Below are positions 1 to 9,190 of a stretch of DNA of 33,187 bases, in pieces. A program made the translations under genes and the position numbers. The first letter of the stretch is position 1. Each line of letters opens with the position of its first letter. Source of the stretch: Candidatus Hydrogenedentota bacterium (lineage in GTDB: Bacteria; Hydrogenedentota; Hydrogenedentia; Hydrogenedentales; GCA-2746185); NCBI GenBank assembly GCA_947486375.1, contig CANKTP010000022.1:1-33187 (forward strand), in the 5' to 3' direction. The notes beneath the pieces are model-generated. The model was not told the origin of the DNA. It saw only the letters and a program-made list of their open reading frames with translations, and made no database searches.

Positions 1-1262
1 CCCCAGATGAGGGAGCAGCGGCGCCCGGCTTGTTCGCCGGTGGTGATGGCCGTCAAGGGGACGACGGGCCGGTATCGCGCGATGAGGCTGATCGTATGGC
101 CGGAACTCGTGAAGCAGACGATACGCACCGCCTCGACAGCCTCCGCCGTGCGGCACGCCGCTTGCCCGATGGCGTCGCCAAATGCGCCCTTCCCTTTCCG
201 AATGCCCGAGGCGCGCATGCGCGCGATACGTTCGAGACCCGGCGCGGCGGCCAGCGCCTCGTCGGCGGTCGTGGCGATGCGGGCCATGATCGTGACCGCC
301 TCGATCGGGAATTGCCCGGAGGCCGTTTCGGCGCTGAGCATAAGCGCGTCCGTCCCGTCGTAGATCGCGTTCGCCACGTCAGCCACCTCGGCGCGCGTCG
401 GCCGCGCATTCGTGACCATCGATTCCATCATCTGCGTGGCGGTAATCACGGGAACGCCAAGGTCGTTGCATTTTGCGATGAGTCTTTTCTGTATCTGCGG
501 CACCTCGTTGAGCGGCACCTCGACGCCGAGGTCGCCTCGCGCCAGCATGACCGCGTCGGTCTCGCGGAGGATCGCATCAAAATTCTCGACCGCCTCCGGC
601 CGCTCGATCTTGGCCACGATCCCCGTGTTCTTCCCGAATTTGCGGATACGCTCGCGGAGGTCGACCACGTCGGCGGCGGTACGGACGAACGATAGCGCGA
701 CATAGTCCACGTCGAGCGACATGCCAAACTCGAGATCCGCGAGGTCCTTCTCGGTCAGCGACGGCGTGCTTACCTTGACGCCCGGTAGGTTGATCCCCTT
801 GTGCTGGCCAAGCATCCCGCCGTGCAACACACGACAATGGGTGTCCTGGCCTTCAATGCGCACGACCTCGAGCTCGATGATGCCGTCGGAAAGATAGATG
901 TGATTGCCCGGGGCGACGTCTCCGGGGAGATTCTTGTACGTGGTCGAGATGAGCGTTTCGTTGCCAGCCACCTCGCGCGTGGTGATGCAGAGGGGTTCGC
1001 CCTCGATCAGACGAATGTGATCGCCATTTTCGAGTTTTCCGGTTCGAATCTTCGGCCCTTGGAGATCCATCATGACACCGACGCTTTTGTCGAGTTCGCG
1101 AGAAATGCGCCGGATCGTGTCGTAGGTCTCTTGGTGCGAGTCGTGGCTGCCGTGCGAAAAATTCATGCGGGCCACATCCATGCCGGCGAGCACGAGGGCG
1201 CGGAGCATTTCGGGGGATCGCGAGCTCGGCCCAATCGTACAGACAATTTTAGTGCGTCGCAT
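1..1262 (-). CDS. pyk: Pyruvate kinase (C-terminus cut by window edge)
   Basis: Converts phosphoenolpyruvate and ADP to pyruvate and ATP, the last step of glycolysis, in the cytoplasm. The ORF track omits it because its stop lies outside the window. Translated on the minus strand it starts MRRTKIVCTIGPSSRS, the classic N-terminus, followed by GMDVARMNFSHG (substrate Arg region) and MMDLQGPKIRTG. Further on come the Mg/K-binding MLARGDLGVE, the signature around TQMMESM and DGTDALMLSAET. The last visible residues, RPVVPLTAITTGEQ...SLIWG, belong to the C-terminal domain, so about 420 of roughly 480 residues are seen. Start ATG at 1260-1262, with a GGGGAA-like ribosome site just upstream. It is divergent from the tgt-secDF operon across a structured non-coding stretch. 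Confidence 0.97.
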   Translation of the reverse strand, partial: MRRTKIVCTIGPSSRSPEMLRALVLAGMDVARMNFSHGSHDSHQETYDTIRRISRELDKSVGVMMDLQGPKIRTGKLENGDHIRLIEGEPLCITTREVAGNETLISTTYKNLPGDVAPGNHIYLSDGIIELEVVRIEGQDTHCRVLHGGMLGQHKGINLPGVKVSTPSLTEKDLADLEFGMSLDVDYVALSFVRTAADVVDLRERIRKFGKNTGIVAKIERPEAVENFDAILRETDAVMLARGDLGVEVPLNEVPQIQKRLIAKCNDLGVPVITATQMMESMVTNARPTRAEVADVANAIYDGTDALMLSAETASGQFPIEAVTIMARIATTADEALAAAPGLERIARMRASGIRKGKGAFGDAIGQAACRTAEAVEAVRIVCFTSSGHTISLIARYRPVVPLTAITTGEQAGRRCSLIW

Positions 1263-1710
1263 TTGGCTTCCCCGGGGTCAAGATGGGTGTGAGAAGAGGT
1301 ATCTGTAACCCGTTGGGGGGCAGGGGTATGGAATCTGCCTGGATCCCACGCATCCGGGTTCTCGCCACGAGAGGATACCCCGGCGGCATCGCGGCATTCC
1401 AGTGAAATCTGGGGTTAAGTTTAGAAGCTTGCTGGATTTGTGGCATACTGCCGAGGCAGTTGCATTCCGGCGGTAGCGGAAAAAGACCGGAACGCACCGT
1501 GCGCTCCGGCCTGCAAATTGCCACGCCCGGATTGGCGTTCACCGGGACGCATCTTGTTTAGAAGCCCAAGATTGTTACCAACCTTGGGCCTCCGCGGAAG
1601 GAGAAACGCCACATGGTGGCGCTGACCACCCGCATTGTACCACGGATCTCGCGAAATTGCAAAATGACCCTTGTTGATTTATATCATTGTGTAAACAATT
1701 ATCATTTTAA
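1263..1710. other. Hairpin-rich intergenic region with AT-rich island
   Basis: This 448-base stretch separates divergent pyk and the ATP-grasp/tgt operon. I see no convincing gene. It holds four inverted repeats: 1449-1460 (CTGCC-GA-GGCAG), 1487-1509 (near-perfect 23-base palindrome), 1564-1589 (GCCCAAG...CTTGGGC with one mismatch) and 1607-1621 (CGCCAC-ATG-GTGGCG). After 1660 the composition turns AT-rich (ATTTATATCATTGTG...), unlike its surroundings, as expected for a promoter. Palindromes read the same on both strands, so which gene they serve cannot be decided from the sequence. Confidence 0.5.
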
Positions 1711-1714
1711 TTGA
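1613..1714 (+). CDS. Possible 33-aa small ORF (weak candidate)
   Basis: An ATG at 1613 follows AAGGAG (1598-1603) at a 9-base spacing and opens a 33-codon frame (MVALTTRIVPRIS...) that closes at TGA 1712-1714, overlapping the TTG that the ORF track uses for the next gene. The ATG sits in the loop of a perfect 6-bp hairpin (CGCCAC/GTGGCG). The peptide has no recognisable features. It could be a leader peptide or a chance frame. I favour regulatory sequence over a real gene, but the ribosome site is better than that of the following gene. Confidence 0.2.
   Translation: MVALTTRIVPRISRNCKMTLVDLYHCVNNYHFN
1686..1699. promoter_or_regulatory. Inverted repeat in AT-rich promoter region
   Basis: ATTGT-gtaa-ACAAT is a perfect 5-bp inverted repeat inside the only strongly AT-rich stretch nearby, directly upstream of the ATP-grasp/tgt operon. 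Position and symmetry fit an operator or promoter element. No clear -35/-10 pair with 17-bp spacing could be fixed here, so this is an inference. Confidence 0.3.
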
Positions 1715-1731
1715 ACCCTCACTCCCCCGAT

Positions 1732-3764
<2,033 letters not shown>

Positions 3765-3798
3765 TCGCCCCGTTTACCCAAATTAGGGAGTGTTCTAC

Positions 3799-4140
3799 GT
3801 GTTTAAGAGCGCCGTTGCACATGCTCAGGACGCCACGGGTGCCACCCCGGCGACCGGGGGAGGCATGGGATTGTTCGGCTCCATGATGCCGTTGATCGCG
3901 ATCTTTGCGGTCATGTGGTTTTTCATGATCATGCCCCAGCAACGCCGCGACAAACAGCGCCGCGCAATGCTCGCCTCCATCGCCAAGGGCGACCGCGTCG
4001 TCACGAACGGCGGAATCTGCGGGACCATCGTGGGGCTGCACGAAAATACCGTGGTGCTCAAGGTGAGCGACGACCCGCCCACGAAGATCGAATTTGTCCG
4101 TAGCGCGATATCCCAAGTCACCAAGGAAGAATCGAAATAA
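3799..4140 (+). CDS. yajC: YajC, preprotein translocase subunit
   Basis: Small inner-membrane protein that associates with SecDF in the Sec translocase. About 113 residues: a short N-terminal stretch, one membrane segment (MPLIAIFAVMWFFMIMPQQ) and a cytoplasmic domain with the family signature MPQQRRDK...KGDRVVTNGGICG. The ORF track starts at GTG 3790, but that codon overlaps the only ribosome site (AGGGAG, 3785-3790). A GTG at 3799 lies 8 bases beyond it and is the better start. It lies 34 bases after tgt and 67 bases before secDF, in the same operon. Confidence 0.95.
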   Translation: MFKSAVAHAQDATGATPATGGGMGLFGSMMPLIAIFAVMWFFMIMPQQRRDKQRRAMLASIAKGDRVVTNGGICGTIVGLHENTVVLKVSDDPPTKIEFVRSAISQVTKEESK

Positions 4141-4207
4141 CGCATGCACCGTCCGGGCGAAGGCCCGGAAGCCCAACCCCCCAGGGGAGATTGTCTCGGA
4201 GTCGCCA

Positions 4208-6883
4208 ATGAAGAACAATGCGTTTTGGAACATCGTTATCGCCCTCGTCATCGTCGTGTCGTTGATCTACATATACCCGACGATCGGATGGATGACGCTC
4301 TCCGGGGAGCAGCGCGAGACGCGGCTCGCCAAATGGCACGAGGAAGACATGGCGACCAGCGAGCCCGGGTTCTTCGGCGATATCGGGCGCTCGGTCCGGC
4401 GATGGTCGGAATTCAATCGCGACTCCGTTATCAACCTCGGATTGGATTTGCAAGGCGGCGTCCACATGGTCGTTGGCTTCGATATGCCGGACGACGCGGC
4501 CGAGCGCAGCCTGACCGAGAGCGACATCCAAGAGCTCGTCCTCCAGCGGATCAGCAACCGCATCGACGAGTTCGAGGCGCAGGAACCCATCATCCAGAAA
4601 CTGGGCCGGAACCAAGTCCAGATTCAGCTACCCGGCGAAAAAGACACGGGCCGCGCGCAACAGTTGATCTTGAAGACCGCCTACCTGACCTTCCATATTG
4701 TCAGCGGCCCGGATGAAACGAGCCAGGTCCTCCGTGCAATCGACACGCACCTAAAGAATGGATTTGTCCCGTTCTTGGAAACGCCGGTGTTCCGTGGCGG
4801 GCCAGTTTGGGTCAAGCCGGAGAATTTCGACCGCATATCGAATCTAGTGAAAGAGGCCATGGCGACCCCCGGGGTAATGCCCGCCGGCAAGACCATCCTG
4901 TTCAGCCCGCCCCCAGCCCCCCAAATCGTCGATGGCGGCTACACCCTCTACGTGACCGACTCGGAGCCCGCTGTCACGGGCGAGGGACTTTCCAAGGCGG
5001 TCGCCCGCCCGGACGATCGGAATCCGGGGCAGTGGCAGATCATGTTCGAGTTCGACGGCGATGGGGCGACAAAGTTCGCCGATGTCACCGGGGCCAACAA
5101 GGGCCGCGGATTGGCCATCGTGCTCGACAACAAGGTCGTGTCGGCCCCGAACATCAACGAGCGCATCTACGGCCAGGGCAATATCACCGGATCGTTCACC
5201 GCCGAGGAATCGCGGGACCTCGCCATCGCCCTGAACTCGGGATCGATGCCTGTTCCGGTCCGCGTGGACTACCAAGGCGTGGTCGAGGCGACCCTCGGGA
5301 ACGACTCTGTCCGGAACGGTTACATCTCCGCGACGATCTCGACGATCGTGGTCATGCTGTTCATGGTGTTCTATTACCGCGTCGCCGGCATGGTGGCCAA
5401 CATCGCCCTGATCGTCAACATGATCTCGATCTTGGGGGCCTTGGCCTATTTCGACGCCACCCTCACCCTGCCCGGCATCGCGGGCCTGATCCTCACCATC
5501 GGCATGGCGATGGATGCCAACGTGCTCATCTACGAGCGCATCCGCGAGGAACTCAAGTTGGGCAAGTCCCTCGCGTCGGCGGTCGAGGCCGGATTCAACC
5601 GCGCCGTCGTGACGATCCTCGACTCGAACATCACCACCCTAATCGCTGCGGCGGTCTTGAGCCAGTTCGGCACGGGCCCCATCCAAGGGTTCGCGGTGAC
5701 GCTGAGCATCGGCGTGGTATCGAGCGTGTTCGCGGGCGTCGTGGTATCGCGCGCGATAATCGACTTCATGGTCAGCCGCAAACTCATCAGCACAATGACC
5801 ATGATGACGATCTTCAAGCAGGAGCCGCAGTTCAAGTTCATGAAGAAATTCCCGCCCGCGATGACGCTCACCGCCGTCACCATCGTCGCCGGCATGGTCG
5901 TCTTCGGATTGCGCGGCGAAAACATGTATGGCATCGATTTCAAGAGCGGCACGAACATGATCGTCGCCATCAAGTCCGATACCGAGGTGCCCGTCGAGGC
6001 CGTGCGCAAGGGACTTACCGGTATCTCCAAGGACGAGCCGGTCGTCCAGGCCTACAAGGAACAAGGCACCGGCGACATCAACAAATTCCTGATTCGCATC
6101 GGCGACGACGGGACCAACGCACCGGAGGCGAACGCCGACGGGACCCAAATCCAGACCGTCGCCGACCGCGTCCAGGCCGCGCTGCTGCCCCTCAGCAGCA
6201 ATCCCGATCCGGCCATGAAGGATGAATCGGTCGATCTTCTCCGGGTCGAGACGGTCGGGCCATCGGTCGGCGCCAAATTGAAGACCGACGCGATAAGCGC
6301 CCTGCTCTATGCCCTTGTCGGCGTCATGATCTATCTCTGGTTCCGCTTTGAGTTCCGTTACTCGCTCGCCGCGGCCGTCGCGCTCGCGCACGACGCCTTG
6401 TTTACCGTGGCCATATTCGCATTCGCGGGCCGCGAGATTAGCCTCTCCGTCGTCGCGGCAATCCTCACGGTCATCGGCTATTCGCTCAACGACACCATCG
6501 TCGTCTTCGACCGTGTCCGCGAGGACTCGAGGCCCCTCCGCGGCAAGGGGTTCAGTTTCCCCGATATCATCGACATCTGCGTGAACCGTACGCTGAACCG
6601 CACCTTGTTGACCTCGGTGACCACGACATTCACGGTGATTATCCTGCTGCTGTTCGGGGGCGACGCCATTTTCGACTTCGCGTTGGCCTTGCTGATCGGG
6701 ATCGTCATCGGCACCTACTCCTCCATCTTCATCGCCAGCCCCATCGTCGACATCTGGCAACGTTGGCGCGCCAGCCGCGACATCGCCAGCGATGCAAAGG
6801 GCGACGGTGCCGACAAGAAAGGCCCCGGCGCGCGAAAGAAAAAGAACGCCCGCAAGGAAGAAGGCGAAGAAGCCCTCGCCTGA
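4208..6883 (+). CDS. secDF: Fused SecD-SecF protein translocase subunit
   Basis: Membrane protein that uses the proton gradient to finish export through SecYEG. 891 residues carrying both halves in one chain. The SecD part has a first membrane helix (IVIALVIVVSLIYIY), the NLGLDLQGGVHMVV motif, a large periplasmic domain and the block GLILTIGMAMDANVLIYERI. The SecF part starts near FKFMKKFPPAMTLTAV, with MYGIDFKSGTNM, VGPSVGAKL and ILTVIGYSLNDTIVVFDRVRE. The tail is basic (KKGPGARKKKNARKE). Start ATG at 4208 has GGAG (4198-4201) at a 6-base spacing; the frame's earlier ATG at 4094 lies inside yajC. Last gene of the operon. Confidence 0.97.
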   Translation: MKNNAFWNIVIALVIVVSLIYIYPTIGWMTLSGEQRETRLAKWHEEDMATSEPGFFGDIGRSVRRWSEFNRDSVINLGLDLQGGVHMVVGFDMPDDAAERSLTESDIQELVLQRISNRIDEFEAQEPIIQKLGRNQVQIQLPGEKDTGRAQQLILKTAYLTFHIVSGPDETSQVLRAIDTHLKNGFVPFLETPVFRGGPVWVKPENFDRISNLVKEAMATPGVMPAGKTILFSPPPAPQIVDGGYTLYVTDSEPAVTGEGLSKAVARPDDRNPGQWQIMFEFDGDGATKFADVTGANKGRGLAIVLDNKVVSAPNINERIYGQGNITGSFTAEESRDLAIALNSGSMPVPVRVDYQGVVEATLGNDSVRNGYISATISTIVVMLFMVFYYRVAGMVANIALIVNMISILGALAYFDATLTLPGIAGLILTIGMAMDANVLIYERIREELKLGKSLASAVEAGFNRAVVTILDSNITTLIAAAVLSQFGTGPIQGFAVTLSIGVVSSVFAGVVVSRAIIDFMVSRKLISTMTMMTIFKQEPQFKFMKKFPPAMTLTAVTIVAGMVVFGLRGENMYGIDFKSGTNMIVAIKSDTEVPVEAVRKGLTGISKDEPVVQAYKEQGTGDINKFLIRIGDDGTNAPEANADGTQIQTVADRVQAALLPLSSNPDPAMKDESVDLLRVETVGPSVGAKLKTDAISALLYALVGVMIYLWFRFEFRYSLAAAVALAHDALFTVAIFAFAGREISLSVVAAILTVIGYSLNDTIVVFDRVREDSRPLRGKGFSFPDIIDICVNRTLNRTLLTSVTTTFTVIILLLFGGDAIFDFALALLIGIVIGTYSSIFIASPIVDIWQRWRASRDIASDAKGDGADKKGPGARKKKNARKEEGEEALA

Positions 6884-7210
6884 TCCCCTTACGTTCAATC
6901 GCAACGCATTGCGTCTATCGAGTTCCCGGGCTTCGCTTGGGAACCCGATTCGCGCAGGAACACCGGGACCACGCCGCCCTTCGACGATGCGGCCGACAAA
7001 CGTCTTGCGTTGGGAGTGCACGGGTTTCATGCCGACGCTCGACTCGCAAAAAAAGACCGCAAGCGTGGGATAGGACTGATAGAATTTGTGGGACCCATGG
7101 AGGCGCTGCCGAGGTTTGCCGCCGGCGTCTTCGAGGGGGACCACGGGGGACGTTGCCCCTTACGAAACACCTGGCGAACTGATGAGTTACCACACTAGGA
7201 TTGCCCGCAT
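6884..7210. other. Intergenic region between secDF and hemH
   Basis: This 327-base stretch holds no gene I can support. Its first part contains a strong hairpin (6922-6944). The end contains TAGGAT (7196-7201), a possible -10 element only about 10 bases before the hemH ATG. The ORFs drawn here (for example 6915-7193 minus and 7010-7198 plus) lack family features and ribosome sites. Confidence 0.5.
6922..6944. repeat. Palindromic hairpin downstream of secDF
   Basis: GTTCCCGGGC-TTC-GCTTGGGAAC forms a 10-bp stem (two G-T pairs if transcribed) around a TTC loop, 39 bases after the secDF stop. No T-tract follows, so it is not a standard intrinsic terminator. It resembles dispersed GTTCCC...GGGAAC intergenic palindromes, but copy number in the genome cannot be seen from this window. 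Confidence 0.5.
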
Positions 7211-8245
7211 ATGAATCCCCCCGGCCGCATCGGCCTCCTTCTCGTCAATACCGGCAGTCCCGACGCCCCGGAAACCGCCCCGACGCGGCGCTATCTGCGC
7301 CAATTCCTCTCGGACCCCCGGGTGATCGACATCGCGGCGTGGAAACGCCGGCTCCTGCTCGAGCTCATCATCCTCCCCTTTCGCCCCAAGAAGTCCGCGC
7401 ACGCCTACCGGCAGATATGGACGGCCCAAGGGTCGCCCCTCATCGCCAACAGCCGCGCTTTCGCCGAGGCCCTCAAAGCCGCGCTGCCCGACCTGAAGAT
7501 CGAGATCGGCATGGCCTACGGAAACCCCTCCGTCCCCGACGCGATCGGCACCCTGCTCGCCCAGGGAGTGGGCCGGATCCTCGTCGCTCCCATGTTTCCC
7601 CAATACGCCTCCGCCACTTTCGGCTCGGTCCTCGAGGCCGTCTACCGCTGCTGCGCGCACAAGGAAAATGTCCCCCGCCTCACCGCGATTCCTCCCTTCT
7701 ACGGCGACGCGGGCTTTCTCGATGCATGGGCCGAGAATGCGCGGGCGCCGTTGGAGGCGTTCAAGCCGGACCATGTTCTGTTCAGTTACCACGGCCTACC
7801 TGAACGGCAAGTGCGGAAATCAGACCCCACGGGCCGGCACTGCCTACAACACGCGGACTGCTGCGAGCGCTACCTTGACGGCAATCCGGATTGTTACCGT
7901 GCCCATTGTTTCGCCACGACGCGCGGCATCGTCGAGCGGCTTGGCATCGCCAACGACATGCACACGGTGGCATTCCAGTCGAAGCTTGGGCGCGACCCGT
8001 GGTTGCAACCCGCTGCCGACGTCGTGCTAGTCGAAAAGGCCAAAGGCGGAGTGAAACGGCTCGCAGTGCTCTCCCCCGCCTTCGTGGCAGACTGCCTCGA
8101 GACCATCGAGGAATTGGGCCTGCGCGGCAAGGAGGATTTCATCGCGCACGGCGGGACCGATTTTCTCCTGGTGTCGTCCTTGAACGCCCATCCTGCATGG
8201 GTGAGAGCGTTTGCGGGGCTAATAAAACGGAACAAGCCGGAGTAG
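7211..8245 (+). CDS. hemH: Ferrochelatase with internal cysteine cluster
   Basis: Inserts Fe2+ into a porphyrin ring in haem synthesis. 344 residues. It starts MNPPGRIGLLLVNTGSPDAP, the standard opening. Then come QWTAQGSPL-like IWTAQGSPLIANS, AYGNPS, FPQYASATFGS, the metal-site FSYHGLPER with His194, and SPAFVADCLETIEEL carrying the conserved acidic residues. Directly after His194 there is a cysteine-rich insert (C211, C217, C218, C228, C233; HADCCERY...CYRAHC). This matches the class of ferrochelatases reported to hold a [2Fe-2S] cluster with all ligands internal, as in Myxococcus; cluster binding here is inferred. It stands alone without other haem genes. A TAGGAT element close to the ATG hints at a very short leader. 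Confidence 0.96.
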   Translation: MNPPGRIGLLLVNTGSPDAPETAPTRRYLRQFLSDPRVIDIAAWKRRLLLELIILPFRPKKSAHAYRQIWTAQGSPLIANSRAFAEALKAALPDLKIEIGMAYGNPSVPDAIGTLLAQGVGRILVAPMFPQYASATFGSVLEAVYRCCAHKENVPRLTAIPPFYGDAGFLDAWAENARAPLEAFKPDHVLFSYHGLPERQVRKSDPTGRHCLQHADCCERYLDGNPDCYRAHCFATTRGIVERLGIANDMHTVAFQSKLGRDPWLQPAADVVLVEKAKGGVKRLAVLSPAFVADCLETIEELGLRGKEDFIAHGGTDFLLVSSLNAHPAWVRAFAGLIKRNKPE

Positions 8246-8273
8246 GGACCGGGCGAATGTTGTGAATGGAACG

Positions 8274-8309
8274 GTGGACCTTATGGACACGATGGACGTC
8301 ATGGACAGA
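8274..8309. repeat. Four 9-base tandem repeats (ATGGACNNN)
   Basis: The stretch reads GTGGACCTT, ATGGACACG, ATGGACGTC, ATGGACAGA: four units of nine bases sharing TGGAC, in the gap between hemH and the nucleotidyltransferase. In one frame it would read as MDx repeats, but no ribosome site or family supports a gene there. It looks like an intergenic minisatellite. Confidence 0.6.
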
Positions 8310-8356
8310 CCGCCACAGCCGTTAACGGTTCTTCCTTTTCCGGTCGTCCCCAAGAC

Positions 8357-8385
8357 CTGGCAAAGTTCCGGTGGCTTGATATACT
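8357..8385 (+). promoter_or_regulatory. Candidate promoter for leaderless nucleotidyltransferase
   Basis: CTGGCA (8357-8362), 17 bases, TATACT (8380-8385). The -35 matches four and the -10 five of six consensus bases. Transcription would begin about seven bases after the -10 element, at or next to the ATG at 8392, leaving no room for a ribosome site. Confidence 0.5.
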
Positions 8386-8391
8386 TCCGGG

Positions 8392-8919
8392 ATGAACCTC
8401 ACGAATGTCATCGTCGCGATCAACCGCATGGAAGCCGACGGCGTGATTGTTCGGTATGCCATAGGCGGCGCGGTGGGAGCCACCTTCTACGTTGAACCCA
8501 TATCGACATTCGACTTGGACGTGTTTGTAGACTTCCCCATCCAGCCGGATTCGGCAATCATCACGCTAAAGCCGATCTTCGATTACCTAAAGGCGCGAGG
8601 CGGTGTGGTCGAGGGAGAACATATCGTCGTCGCCGGCTGGCCGGTCCAATTCTTGCCGCCTTCTGGGCCATTAATCGAGGAAGCCATCACCGAAGCGATT
8701 GAAGCGGATATTGGCGGAGTTTCGGCCCGAGTCTTCAAGGTTGAGCATCTCGCCGCGATCGCCCTCCAGACCGGTCGTGCCAAGGACAAGGCACGTCTTT
8801 TACAATTTGTCGAGGCCGGCACACTTGACGTCCATGGATTTCATGCGATCCTCGGCCGTCATGGATTGACCGGGACATGGCAACGGTTTGAAGGGCAGTA
8901 TCTGGGCGACAAGACATGA
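8392..8919 (+). CDS. Nucleotidyltransferase (AbiEii-like), module with 65-aa partner
   Basis: 175 residues of the nucleotidyltransferase fold: a GG motif in AIGGAVGATFYV (G25-G26) and a metal-binding DLD pair at D41/D43 (TFDLDVFVDF). A later lysine-rich helix (KVEHLAAIALQTGRAKDKARL) resembles the AbiEii toxin family. The next gene overlaps its stop by ATGA, so the two are translated together. No ribosome site precedes the ATG, and a promoter-like -10 lies 7 bases before it. Families of this kind act on nucleic acids or partner proteins as toxins or antitoxins; the role here is inferred and a housekeeping function cannot be excluded. Confidence 0.7.
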   Translation: MNLTNVIVAINRMEADGVIVRYAIGGAVGATFYVEPISTFDLDVFVDFPIQPDSAIITLKPIFDYLKARGGVVEGEHIVVAGWPVQFLPPSGPLIEEAITEAIEADIGGVSARVFKVEHLAAIALQTGRAKDKARLLQFVEAGTLDVHGFHAILGRHGLTGTWQRFEGQYLGDKT

Positions 8920-9113
8920 CGTTCGATTTCGAGAAAGTCTGGGAGGACAAGCGCGAGATGCGCCGCAAGCTCGCCGCGCTCCCGATTGCCGAGAAGCTCA
9001 GGATGTTGGACGCCATGCGCGAGCGGGCCCTCGTTCTCCGCGGCGCCACGATCATATCGGTTCCAAAGGCGAAAGAGCCGTCCCCGGAGCCCCCTCCCGG
9101 GTCCGGCTCATGA
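8916..9113 (+). CDS. Small 65-aa partner of nucleotidyltransferase
   Basis: A charged, mostly helical protein: MTFDFEKVWEDKREMRRKL, then AALPIAEKLRMLDAMRERAL, ending in a proline-rich tail. Its ATG overlaps the stop of the nucleotidyltransferase (ATGA), so translation is coupled. I do not recognise a named family. Size, charge and overlap fit an antitoxin or regulatory partner, which is an inference. Its stop region overlaps the -35 element of the next gene's promoter. Confidence 0.65.
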   Translation: MTFDFEKVWEDKREMRRKLAALPIAEKLRMLDAMRERALVLRGATIISVPKAKEPSPEPPPGSGS

Positions 9114-9138
9114 CATCGATAGCCCGCCCTGCTATGAT
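9110..9138 (+). promoter_or_regulatory. Sigma70-like promoter of sialate O-acetylesterase gene
   Basis: ATGACA (9110-9115), 17 bases, TATGAT (9133-9138): five of six consensus matches in each box. It lies 52 bases before the esterase ATG and its -35 overlaps the stop codon of the upstream 65-aa gene. Confidence 0.6.
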
Positions 9139-9190
9139 ACGGGTTCGTTTTTTACCACCCCGGGCGGCAGCGATTGAAAGGGACTGAATA

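Noticed and set aside
1449-1621. preQ1 riboswitch or other known riboswitch ahead of tgt
   Set aside because: I could not match the short preQ1-I/II consensus; only generic hairpins are seen, so no riboswitch class is called.
4807-6225. 472-aa plus-strand ORF in another frame of secDF
   Set aside because: Arg/His/Gly-rich frame-shifted image of SecD, no family features.
5639-7144. 501-aa minus-strand ORF opposite secDF
   Set aside because: Low-complexity Asp/Gly/Arg composition and complete overlap with SecF; a shadow frame.
8262-8495. 77-aa ORF with MDxMDx repeats
   Set aside because: Overlaps the nucleotidyltransferase start in another frame; open only because of the nine-base repeat, no ribosome site or homology.
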